Assembly (NCBI GenBank): GCA_023386855.1
Contig: JAEWIW010000148.1
Coordinates: 1-5,650, forward strand
Reading direction: 5' to 3'
Origin: Bacteroidota bacterium
GTDB lineage: Bacteria; Bacteroidota; Bacteroidia; Chitinophagales; Chitinophagaceae
DNA length: 5,650 nucleotides
Notes under the pieces: generated by a model
Seen by the model: only the letters and a program-made list of their open reading frames with translations
Database searches by the model: none
Told to the model about the DNA's origin: nothing
Program-made: the position numbers and the translations under genes
Shown here: positions 1-5,485 of the stretch, piece after piece
Layout: each line of letters starts with the position of its first letter
Position numbering within the stretch: the first letter of the stretch is position 1

Positions 1-2
1 CG

Positions 3-1706
3 GAAGAACCTGAAGTTCCTGCCCACGTAATGGACATGCCACCAGTTGAAGAAGAGATCATTCCGCCACTCCCTGCAGAACGATTTGTAGCGCCACCGAA
101 GAAAGAGCCGGGCGACCTTGAACTCGAGATCAAGCCTGCGGTGGATGAAAACGCTGAAGATGAGGCTGATGATGAAGCCGTGGTAAAGAAGGCAGAGCTT
201 GAACCCTATGAGCCTACGCTTGACCTTCGGAACTATAAATACCCCAGCCTGGATATCCTGGAAACCCATGGAAGTGAAAAGATCGTTCATGACCCCACTG
301 AGCTGGAAGCCCATAAAAAGCAGATCCTGGATACCCTCAAGAACTATGATATCACGATCCAGAAGATCAGTGCAACGGTTGGTCCAACGGTTACTTTATA
401 TGAAATTGTACCTGCCGCCGGAGTAAGAATATCAAGGATCAAAAACCTTGAAGATGATATCGCCCTGAGCCTTGCTGCCCTTGGAATCCGTATTATCGCG
501 CCTATCCCTGGAAAGGGAACCATTGGTATTGAAGTTCCGAATGTGAAGAAGACAGTAGTAAGTATGAAAACCCTGCTTCAGTCGGAAAAATTTCAGAATA
601 ATAATTTCAGTCTTCCAATAGCCATCGGCAAAAAAATCGACAATGAGAATTTCATTGTTGACCTCGCCACCATGCCACACCTGCTGATGGCAGGTGCCAC
701 AGGGCAGGGTAAATCGGTAGGACTGAATGCCATATTGGTAAGCCTGTTATATAAAAAGCATCCATCCCAATTAAAACTGGTACTGGTGGATCCCAAGAAA
801 GTGGAATTAAGCCTGTATCGTACCATTGAAAAGCATTTTCTTGCCAAATTACCAGGGGAAGATGAGGCTATAATTACGGATACCAAGAAAGTTATCAATA
901 CCCTTAATGCTCTTTGCATTGAAATGGATAACCGCTACGACCTGTTAAAAGAAGCGGGATCCCGGAATATCAAGGAATACAATGAAAAATTCATCAAGAG
1001 AAGGCTGAACCCTGAAAAGGGGCACCAGTTCCTTCCCTTTATCGTGCTGGTCGTTGATGAATTTGCCGACCTTATCATGACGGCCGGCAAGGAAGTGGAG
1101 ATGCCCATTGCCAGGCTGGCGCAGCTTGCGCGCGCCGTTGGTATCCACCTTATCATTGCTACCCAGCGACCATCTGTAAACATCATTACAGGTACGATTA
1201 AAGCGAATTTTCCTGCCCGTATTGCTTTTAAAGTTTCATCCAAAATCGACAGCCGTACGATCCTGGATACTGGAGGGGCCGAGCAGTTGATTGGTAAAGG
1301 AGACATGTTAATTTCCTATAACGGGGAACTCACCAGGTTACAATGTGCTTTCGTGGATACCCCCGAGGTGGAAGAAGTTTGTGATTTCATCGGGGAACAA
1401 AGAGGTTACCCCCAAGCCTTTTTACTGCCGGAATACGTAGATGAGAAAGACCTTGACGGAAGGGATTTCGATTTGGGCGACAGGGATACATTATTTGAAG
1501 AAGCCGCCCGCATCATTGTTCAAAACCAGGTAGGTTCAACATCACTGCTGCAAAGGCGGATGAAGCTGGGGTATAACAGGGCAGGCCGACTGATGGACCA
1601 GCTGGAAGCCGCCGGGGTGGTGGGCCAGAGCCAGGGTAGCAAGGCCCGGGAGGTACTGATTAAAACAGAAGTTGAACTGGAACAGCACCTGCAGATGCTT
1701 GGTTAG
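3..1706 (+). CDS. ftsK: DNA translocase FtsK, 5'-truncated by window edge
   Basis: This is the C-terminal part of the septal DNA pump that clears and sorts chromosome termini at division and activates XerCD recombination at dif. The frame is open to the left edge, and the Met codon at 30 sits inside an acidic, proline-rich linker, so it is not the true start. The N-terminal membrane domain lies outside the window. Numbering from Met30, the linker covers about residues 1-65, the alpha domain about 70-190 and the RecA-like beta domain about 195-460. Walker A is GATGQGKS at 222-229. Walker B is LVVDEFAD, with D343 and E344. The winged-helix gamma domain that reads KOPS-type polar DNA sequences is at about 485-548, including KLGYNRAGRLMDQLE. 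All motor motifs are intact. lolA follows after 102 bp with no convincing terminator between them, so some read-through is likely. SpoIIIE is the same family; FtsK is the usual name in this phylum. Confidence 0.96.
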   Translation, partial: EEPEVPAHVMDMPPVEEEIIPPLPAERFVAPPKKEPGDLELEIKPAVDENAEDEADDEAVVKKAELEPYEPTLDLRNYKYPSLDILETHGSEKIVHDPTELEAHKKQILDTLKNYDITIQKISATVGPTVTLYEIVPAAGVRISRIKNLEDDIALSLAALGIRIIAPIPGKGTIGIEVPNVKKTVVSMKTLLQSEKFQNNNFSLPIAIGKKIDNENFIVDLATMPHLLMAGATGQGKSVGLNAILVSLLYKKHPSQLKLVLVDPKKVELSLYRTIEKHFLAKLPGEDEAIITDTKKVINTLNALCIEMDNRYDLLKEAGSRNIKEYNEKFIKRRLNPEKGHQFLPFIVLVVDEFADLIMTAGKEVEMPIARLAQLARAVGIHLIIATQRPSVNIITGTIKANFPARIAFKVSSKIDSRTILDTGGAEQLIGKGDMLISYNGELTRLQCAFVDTPEVEEVCDFIGEQRGYPQAFLLPEYVDEKDLDGRDFDLGDRDTLFEEAARIIVQNQVGSTSLLQRRMKLGYNRAGRLMDQLEAAGVVGQSQGSKAREVLIKTEVELEQHLQMLG

Positions 1707-1775
1707 ATATTTGTTAATGTAATGACAAGGGTAAACGTCGGGAACTTGCGACAAGTCTATTGTTCGCCGTTCGTT

Positions 1776-1783
1776 TATCTTTG
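1776..1783 (+). promoter_or_regulatory. Putative lolA promoter, -7 box
   Basis: TATCTTTG is an exact match to the Bacteroidota -7 consensus TAnnTTTG. It ends 25 nt before the lolA start at 1809, giving a short AT-rich leader. I see no TTG/TTTG at the usual -33 spacing, so only half of the promoter is supported. The box lies downstream of the earlier in-frame ATG at 1722, which argues against that start. Confidence 0.55.
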
Positions 1784-1808
1784 CGGCTCTTATTATAAAA
1801 ACAGTATT

Positions 1809-2456
1809 ATGAAGAAACTGATATTGGGTTTGAGTTTTATGGTTTTGGCTTTTGCTGGAATGGCGCAGGGCAATGATCCTGCAGCAAAAAAGGTACTTGA
1901 TGCAGTAAGCAATAAGTTTAAAAGTTTTAAAGGTGTGCAATCCACTTTCACCTTAAAAATTGAGGATGGTAAAGGCAAAGTGCAGGGGATAAAAAAAGGA
2001 ACTGTTTATATGAAGGGTCCAAAATACCGGGTGAATATTACCGGGCAGGATATTTTCTGCGATGGTAAAACCATCTGGACCTACGATAAAGCTTCCAATG
2101 AAGTTACCATCACTGCACTTGATCCATCAGGAACCTCCATCACCCCTCAGAAACTTTTTACCAATTTCTACGATAAGGATTTCCTGTACAAAATGAACGG
2201 CGAAAAAAGAGAAGGAAATAAAGTTCTCCAGGAAATAGAAATGACGCCAACCGATAAAACCAAGGCCTTTCATAAAGTGTATTTACTGGTTGATAAAAAA
2301 ACACAGACCATCTACAGTACAAGGGTGCTTGAAAAAAACGGCAACAAGTATAGCTATACAGTAAACACCATGAATGGTAATGCACCATTGACCGATGCTA
2401 CTTTCGTTTTTGACAAGAGTAAGTTTCCCGGTGTTGAAGAAGTTGATCTCCGGTAA
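1809..2456 (+). CDS. lolA: Outer-membrane lipoprotein carrier protein LolA
   Basis: This is a periplasmic chaperone that takes lipoproteins from the inner-membrane LolCDE transporter and carries them to the outer membrane. The 215-residue product has a clear signal peptide: MKK, a hydrophobic core, then cleavage probably after GMA at residue 19. The mature part has the LolA half-barrel pattern: a first helix (AAKKVLDAVSNKFKSFKGV, about 25-43), then beta strands including GTVYMKGPKYRV (64-75) and DGKTIWTY (85-92). The length is normal for the family. An in-frame ATG at 1722 would add 29 residues ahead of the signal peptide and place the promoter box inside the gene, so I chose 1809. There is no Shine-Dalgarno motif, only an AT-rich leader. 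The gene follows ftsK directly, the order also seen in E. coli. LolB is generally not recognised in this phylum, so the acceptor is unclear. Confidence 0.9.
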   Translation: MKKLILGLSFMVLAFAGMAQGNDPAAKKVLDAVSNKFKSFKGVQSTFTLKIEDGKGKVQGIKKGTVYMKGPKYRVNITGQDIFCDGKTIWTYDKASNEVTITALDPSGTSITPQKLFTNFYDKDFLYKMNGEKREGNKVLQEIEMTPTDKTKAFHKVYLLVDKKTQTIYSTRVLEKNGNKYSYTVNTMNGNAPLTDATFVFDKSKFPGVEEVDLR

Positions 2457-2520
2457 GATCGGTTAATGCGATTAAAAGGGGCCAAATTTCATAAAAACAT
2501 TTCATCTGTAACACATAAGT

Positions 2521-2555
2521 CGGGATGCTGACAAGGAACAAAGTTCAGTATCCCG
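2521..2555 (+). terminator. Hairpin terminator between convergent lolA and ubiX
   Basis: An 11-bp stem with one G-T wobble forms between CGGGATGCTGA (2521-2531) and TCAGTATCCCG (2545-2555), around a 13-nt loop. On the plus strand the stem is followed by a moderately T-rich run (2557-2567), which fits a lolA terminator 64 bp after its stop codon. The ubiX stop codon (2557-2559, minus strand) is next to the stem, so the same hairpin probably also ends or protects the ubiX transcript. The minus-side tail is not T-rich. Confidence 0.6.
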
Positions 2556-2556
2556 G

Positions 2557-3132
2557 TTATTGTTTTTCATTTCCGTAGGTTCCCCACCTGAAGGCATCAG
2601 AATTAAAACCGCAAAGATCCAGTACGCGATCGGTTACTGTAGAGGCAATTTCCTCGAGGGTTTGTGGTTTGCTGTAAAATGATGGTGTTGCAGGGCAGAT
2701 AATACCACCTGCAACGGTTACGGTTTCCATGTTCCGGATATGCACCAGGTTATATGGAGTTTCCCTCACAAGACAAACCAGCTTTCTTCTTTCTTTCAGG
2801 ATTACATCAGCAGCCCTCGAAATAAGGTCGTTGGATATTCCCGAAGCTATACGCCCAAGAGTCCCCATGGAGCAGGGTGCGATGATCATGGTATCGAATT
2901 GCCCCGATCCTGATGCAAAAGGTGCCATAAAATCGTTGGTTTCATAAATCCTGGCCGGGTAATCGAGATAATCGGGGTGGCCTAATTCCGTTTCCCAGAC
3001 TGTTTTGGCATTATCTGTCATAACCAATGCCAACTCATTCCACTGTGCGGTGAGGGTGTAAAGTTTTTTCAATAATAACCTGGGATAGATTGATCCGCTC
3101 GCGCCACTTACTGCCAGGACAATTTTTCGCAT
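2557..3132 (-). CDS. ubiX: Flavin prenyltransferase UbiX
   Basis: UbiX attaches a dimethylallyl group to FMN to make prenylated FMN, the cofactor of UbiD-type (de)carboxylases. The 191-residue product is full length and cytoplasmic, with no signal peptide. Family motifs run throughout: VSGASGS (8-14) in the FMN-binding loop, ASGSGQFDTMIIAPCSMGTL (73-92) and ADVILKERRKLVCLVRETP (108-126). By my own alignment from memory to the Pseudomonas aeruginosa enzyme, its active-site residues are all present: S12, E49, R106, K113, R123, E124, Y153 and R169. I therefore expect an active enzyme. No ubiD is in the window, so the client (for example in quinone or aromatic acid metabolism) is unknown. The gene is convergent with lolA and divergent from the thioredoxin-like gene. 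The related flavoprotein CoaBC is excluded by the KERR...RE active-site block and the short single-domain length. Confidence 0.93.
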   Translation of the reverse strand: MRKIVLAVSGASGSIYPRLLLKKLYTLTAQWNELALVMTDNAKTVWETELGHPDYLDYPARIYETNDFMAPFASGSGQFDTMIIAPCSMGTLGRIASGISNDLISRAADVILKERRKLVCLVRETPYNLVHIRNMETVTVAGGIICPATPSFYSKPQTLEEIASTVTDRVLDLCGFNSDAFRWGTYGNEKQ

Positions 3133-3142
3133 AATAACCAGT

Positions 3143-3150
3143 TATATATG
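3143..3150 (+). promoter_or_regulatory. Weak -7-like box for the thioredoxin-like gene
   Basis: TATATATG matches five of the six fixed bases of TAnnTTTG and overlaps the outer candidate start codon at 3148. It ends 15 nt before the alternative start at 3166, the same gap seen between the pafA-like gene's box and its start. It is the best candidate I see upstream, but an imperfect one in AT-rich DNA. Confidence 0.25.
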
Positions 3151-3699
3151 TTCAACAAAAGTAGGATGCAAACCTTGAAAACGGGCCTTTTGTTTATAGG
3201 CATTTTGCTGTTGCAGGCTTCCTTTAAGCCGGCAGCTCCACAGGCTAAAACCAGGTGGGTAACCCTTGATGAGGCCCAGGCAATGAATAAGAACCAGCGA
3301 AGACCCATCCTTATTGACCTGTACACCGACTGGTGCGGGTGGTGTAAGGTTATGGACAGGAAAACCTATGGCGACGGAAGGGTGGCGGAATATCTCGAAA
3401 AAAATTTTTATGCTGTTAAATTCAATGCAGAGGGTAGAAGGGATGCGCGCCTTGGTAGCAGGGTTTTCCGGTTCAATCCTCAATACAATACCCACGACCT
3501 GGCGATATATTTAAGCCATGGACAATTATCCTATCCATCAACGGTAATTCTCCCCACAGATGGCAGTGATCCCCAAGTGATACCAGGCTATCTTCAGCCG
3601 GCCGACTTTGAAAAGATCCTCAAGTATTTTGGGGAAGGACATTTTGGAAAGATTTCCTTTACACAATTTGAAAAAGATTTCAAGGGACAGTGGAAGTAA
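3148..3699 (+). CDS. Secreted thioredoxin-fold protein with CGWC active site
   Basis: This is a probable periplasmic or membrane-anchored thiol-disulfide protein of 183 residues. A basic N-terminus and hydrophobic stretch (residues 10-24) form a signal peptide or anchor. The thioredoxin-like domain then begins with WVTLDEAQAMNKNQRRPILIDLYTDWCGWCKVMD. The redox pair is C63/C66 in WCGWCK, and the likely cis-proline is P130 in SYPSTVIL. The segment between them holds HDLAIYLSHGQLSYPS, a pattern I associate with Bacteroidota members of the Thioredoxin_7 / DsbD-C-terminal-like group. Whether it reduces or oxidises, and its partner, cannot be read from the sequence. An internal ATG at 3166 (Met7) still gives a full signal peptide and fits the promoter geometry better, so the true start may be 3166. 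No Shine-Dalgarno motif supports either start. The gene is divergent from ubiX and ends in its own terminator. Confidence 0.85.
   Translation: MFNKSRMQTLKTGLLFIGILLLQASFKPAAPQAKTRWVTLDEAQAMNKNQRRPILIDLYTDWCGWCKVMDRKTYGDGRVAEYLEKNFYAVKFNAEGRRDARLGSRVFRFNPQYNTHDLAIYLSHGQLSYPSTVILPTDGSDPQVIPGYLQPADFEKILKYFGEGHFGKISFTQFEKDFKGQWK
3156..3163 (-). promoter_or_regulatory. Putative ubiX promoter, -7 box
   Basis: On the minus strand this reads TACTTTTG, an exact TAnnTTTG match that ends 23 nt before the ubiX start codon. No good -33 element is visible at the expected spacing. The box overlaps the first codons of the divergent thioredoxin-like gene if that gene starts at 3148, so transcription of the two genes may interfere. 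Confidence 0.45.
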
Positions 3700-3727
3700 T
3701 GATCGGTTAGAAATCCTGGGAAAGTGT

Positions 3728-3751
3728 AAACCCTTAAGACTAAGGGTTTTT
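3728..3751 (+). terminator. Rho-independent terminator of the thioredoxin-like gene
   Basis: A perfect 9-bp stem, AAACCCTTA (3728-3736) with TAAGGGTTT (3741-3749), closes on an AGAC loop. T residues continue to 3751. It lies 28 bp past the stop codon at 3697-3699. The tail is short, but position and stem fit a simple terminator. Confidence 0.7.
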
Positions 3752-3871
3752 GATTATCATTTTTAATTTGTTGATTCTCAAACTTTAGATTGGTCATTGA
3801 TCTTTATCAACTATTGCAGTTTTTTGATAAAAATAGTTTCCCATGCAACTAGTGTAACAACATTGGAATCT

Positions 3872-3879
3872 TATATTTG
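3872..3879 (+). promoter_or_regulatory. Orphan -7 promoter box in the gene-free stretch
   Basis: TATATTTG exactly matches TAnnTTTG but has no protein gene downstream on its strand. It sits about 49 bp upstream of the unassigned terminator hairpin beginning at 3928. No -33 TTTG is visible at normal spacing, and the local AT richness makes a chance match plausible. Confidence 0.35.
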
Positions 3880-3884
3880 ATTTT

Positions 3885-3955
3885 TCATAGGATAAGGTTT
3901 AATGGTTAATGGTATTTTGATTAGTGCAGCCTCCACACGGAGGCTCTTTTGTTTT
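3885..3955 (+). ncRNA. Candidate small RNA of about 70 nt (no known family)
   Basis: The box at 3872-3879 predicts a transcript start near 3885. The next strong signal on that strand is the terminator ending at 3955, giving an RNA of about 70 nt. The body includes the tandem AATGGTT/AATGGTA at 3901-3914 and ends in the GC hairpin. I recognise no Rfam-type structure and no conserved peptide. The short reading frame from 3902 runs straight through the terminator and is not convincing. The call rests only on promoter-terminator pairing, so it is tentative. Confidence 0.28.
3928..3955 (+). terminator. Strong Rho-independent terminator without an assigned gene
   Basis: AGCCTCC (3928-3934) pairs perfectly with GGAGGCT (3939-3945) around an ACAC loop, followed by the T-rich tail TCTTTTGTTTT (3945-3955). 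It acts only on the plus strand, because the other side has no T run. The nearest upstream gene ends 229 bp earlier and has its own terminator. Confidence 0.75.
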
Positions 3956-3959
3956 AGGG

Positions 3960-3991
3960 TACCCCGTGCCACGCCCCCGTGCCACGGGGTA
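3960..3991. repeat. GC-rich palindromic element with internal direct repeat
   Basis: TACCCCGTG (3960-3968) is perfectly inverted in CACGGGGTA (3983-3991). Inside, CACG (3970-3973) pairs with CGTG (3978-3981) around a CCCC loop, interrupted by one C-C mismatch. The same bases also form a direct repeat: CCCCGTGCCACG occurs at 3962-3973 and 3975-3986, period 13. This is what results if a 19-bp palindromic unit, TACCCCGTGCCACGGGGTA, were partly duplicated. It has no T tail, so it is not a standard terminator. It may be a REP-like dispersed intergenic repeat, but copy number cannot be judged from one window. Confidence 0.6.
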
Positions 3992-4000
3992 GGTAATGGC

Positions 4001-4028
4001 AAAAAAAAACTGCCCCAGGGAGGCAGTT
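4001..4028 (-). terminator. Rho-independent terminator of the oxoamine synthase gene
   Basis: On the minus strand, AACTGCC and GGCAGTT form a 7-bp stem with a 7-nt loop, followed by an unbroken run of T residues (plus-strand A run 4001-4009, the first two bases of which belong to the stem). It begins 22 nt after the TGA stop codon at 4050-4052. This is the clearest intrinsic terminator in the window. Confidence 0.85.
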
Positions 4029-4049
4029 CTTATTATTACAGATGACTTA

Positions 4050-5315
4050 TCAGGCTACGGTATCTGCCATATCAGGGATGGCTTCCACTTTATAAGCTCC
4101 TTCATCAAGTTTTTTCTTGGTTTCCTCGAAAGCTTTCAGGGTTAGCATGATGTCTTCATCAGTGTGTGCTGAAGTAGGGATCAGGCGGTAAATGATATGC
4201 CCTTTTGGAATTACCGGGTACACCACGATGGAGCAGAAGATATTGTAATTTTCACGAAGGTCCATCACCATGGCAGTGGCTTCTTCCACTCCTCCTTTCA
4301 TATAAACCGGGGTAACCGGGGAGTCGGTATTGCCAATATCAAAACCGCGTTCTTTAAGACCCTTTTGCAGCAACCTTACATTATGCCACAATTTCTCTTT
4401 CAATTCAGGCCTGGTCTTCAACAGTTCCAGCCTTTTCAGGTTTCCAACTACTAAAGGCATTGGAAGTGATTTGGCGAAGATCTGTGAGCGGATATTATAA
4501 CGGATGTAATCAATGATTTCCTTTGGCCCTGCAACAAAAGCGCCAATTGAAGCCATTGATTTAGCAAAAGTGGAGAAATACAGGTCGATCTCATCCTGTA
4601 CACCCTGTTCTTCCCCAGCACCAGCGCCGGTTTTTCCAAGTGTGCCGAAACCATGTGCATCATCCACCAGCAGGCGGAACTGGAATTGCTTTTTCAATTC
4701 AACCACCTCTTTCAGTTTTCCCTGGTCGCCAGCCATTCCAAATACTCCTTCGGTGATCACCAGGATTCCTCCTGATTGTTGTTTATCAACCAATGCAGTT
4801 GCTCGTTGCAATTGCTTTACGAGATCTTCGATATCATTATGCTTGAAAACAAAACGATGGCCGGGGTGTAACCGTAGTCCATCAATAATGCAGGCATGAC
4901 TTTCAGCATCATAAACAATAACATCATGGCGTCCAACAACGGTATCAATGATGCTCACCATGCCCTGGTAGCCAAAATTCAATAAAATAGCGTCTTCTTT
5001 ATGTTCAAAAGCTGCCAGCTCTGCTTCAAGTTTCTCGTGAAGATCAGTGTTGCCACTCATCATCCTTGCACCCATTGGTGTTGCCAGGCCATACTGTGCC
5101 GCAGCATCAGCATCAGCTTTCCGCACTTCGGGGTGATTAGCCAGTCCCAGGTAATTGTTAAGGCTCCATACGATCTTTTCCTGGCCGCGGAATTTCATCC
5201 TGCTGCCAATTTCTCCTTCTAGTTTAGGAAATGCGAAATAACCATGCGCTCTTTTACGGTGCTGACCGATGGGGCCTCCTGAATTTTTGAGCAGTCTTTC
5301 AAAGATATCTGCCAT
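4050..5315 (-). CDS. PLP-dependent alpha-oxoamine synthase (SPT/KBL/AONS family)
   Basis: This enzyme family condenses an acyl-CoA (or acyl-ACP) with an amino acid, with loss of CO2, to give a 3-keto amine. It includes serine palmitoyltransferase, 2-amino-3-ketobutyrate CoA ligase and 8-amino-7-oxononanoate synthase. The 421-residue product is cytoplasmic and of normal length. Fold-type I residues are in place: H140 in ESHACIIDG stacks on the cofactor, D218 and H221 in VDDAHGFG hold the pyridine ring and phenol oxygen, K252 in TFAKSMASIGAF forms the Schiff base and R377 in YRLIP likely binds the substrate carboxylate. The Asp-Lys spacing of 34 equals that of Sphingomonas serine palmitoyltransferase. 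The acyl and amino acid substrates cannot be decided here. The reading frame stays open to 5528, but the added 71 residues resemble no family member, contain the promoter box and overlap the divergent gene, so I start at 5315. The leader is AT-rich with no Shine-Dalgarno motif. Confidence 0.92.
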   Translation of the reverse strand: MADIFERLLKNSGGPIGQHRKRAHGYFAFPKLEGEIGSRMKFRGQEKIVWSLNNYLGLANHPEVRKADADAAAQYGLATPMGARMMSGNTDLHEKLEAELAAFEHKEDAILLNFGYQGMVSIIDTVVGRHDVIVYDAESHACIIDGLRLHPGHRFVFKHNDIEDLVKQLQRATALVDKQQSGGILVITEGVFGMAGDQGKLKEVVELKKQFQFRLLVDDAHGFGTLGKTGAGAGEEQGVQDEIDLYFSTFAKSMASIGAFVAGPKEIIDYIRYNIRSQIFAKSLPMPLVVGNLKRLELLKTRPELKEKLWHNVRLLQKGLKERGFDIGNTDSPVTPVYMKGGVEEATAMVMDLRENYNIFCSIVVYPVIPKGHIIYRLIPTSAHTDEDIMLTLKAFEETKKKLDEGAYKVEAIPDMADTVA

Positions 5316-5348
5316 ATATTTTGATTTAGCTATTGAAAATAATTGGCG

Positions 5349-5356
5349 CAAAGGTA
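5349..5356 (-). promoter_or_regulatory. Putative oxoamine synthase promoter, -7 box
   Basis: On the minus strand this reads TACCTTTG, an exact TAnnTTTG match ending 33 nt before the start codon at 5315. A TTTTC run (5381 to 5377, minus strand) sits near -33 spacing but is a poor match to TTTG. The box supports the short start over the longer open frame. Confidence 0.5.
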
Positions 5357-5462
5357 ACGCAATTGCTTTAATAGGGGAAAAGAGCATTAAACCTGGCAGA
5401 TTAAAAAGCATTAAGAGATTGCTATTAAATGGTCCGAAACGTGCCACTTTAAATTCAACCGC

Positions 5463-5470
5463 TACATTTG
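5463..5470 (+). promoter_or_regulatory. Putative pafA-like gene promoter, -7 box
   Basis: TACATTTG is an exact TAnnTTTG match ending 15 nt before the ATG at 5486, which predicts a very short leader of about 8-10 nt. No -33 TTTG is visible. The 170-bp region between the two divergent starts (5316-5485) is otherwise AT-rich. Confidence 0.5.
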
Positions 5471-5485
5471 TAAAAAATTGAATAG

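Larger units (their letters stand above)
3700..4049. other. 350-bp gene-free stretch with four hairpins
   Basis: No credible protein gene lies here. The left half (about 3752-3870) is AT-rich and I see nothing specific in it beyond a small 5-bp inverted repeat at 3797-3810. The right half is dense: a promoter-like box at 3872-3879, a plus-strand terminator at 3928-3955, a GC-rich palindrome at 3960-3991 and a minus-strand terminator at 4001-4028. The thioredoxin-like gene already has a terminator at 3728, so the one at 3928 implies a separate short transcript or is a relic. Confidence 0.6.

Noticed and set aside
593..1306. Long minus-strand open frames opposite ftsK
   Set aside because: They lie antisense to a strongly conserved motor domain, resemble no known protein and are shadows of the real frame.
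1744..1756. Small inverted repeat ACTTG-CGA-CAAGT in the ftsK-lolA gap considered as an ftsK terminator
   Set aside because: The 5-bp stem is short and no T run follows it, so it is not a convincing terminator.
1722..1808. Earlier ATG of the lolA frame at 1722
   Set aside because: It would put 29 unrelated residues before a normal signal peptide, and the likely promoter lies downstream of it.
3962..3986. Direct repeat considered as a CRISPR or tandem repeat array
   Set aside because: There are only two copies of 12 bp with a 1-bp gap, no spacer-sized separation and no cas genes. The palindromic reading explains it better.
3902..4045. Short + strand frame from ATG 3902 that could be read as a leader peptide or small protein
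   Set aside because: It runs through the terminator hairpin, the GC palindrome and the opposite terminator, shows no regulatory codon run, and has no gene downstream on the same strand to attenuate.
4197..4899. Plus-strand open frames opposite the oxoamine synthase gene
   Set aside because: They are antisense to conserved catalytic motifs, with unnatural composition and no recognisable domain.
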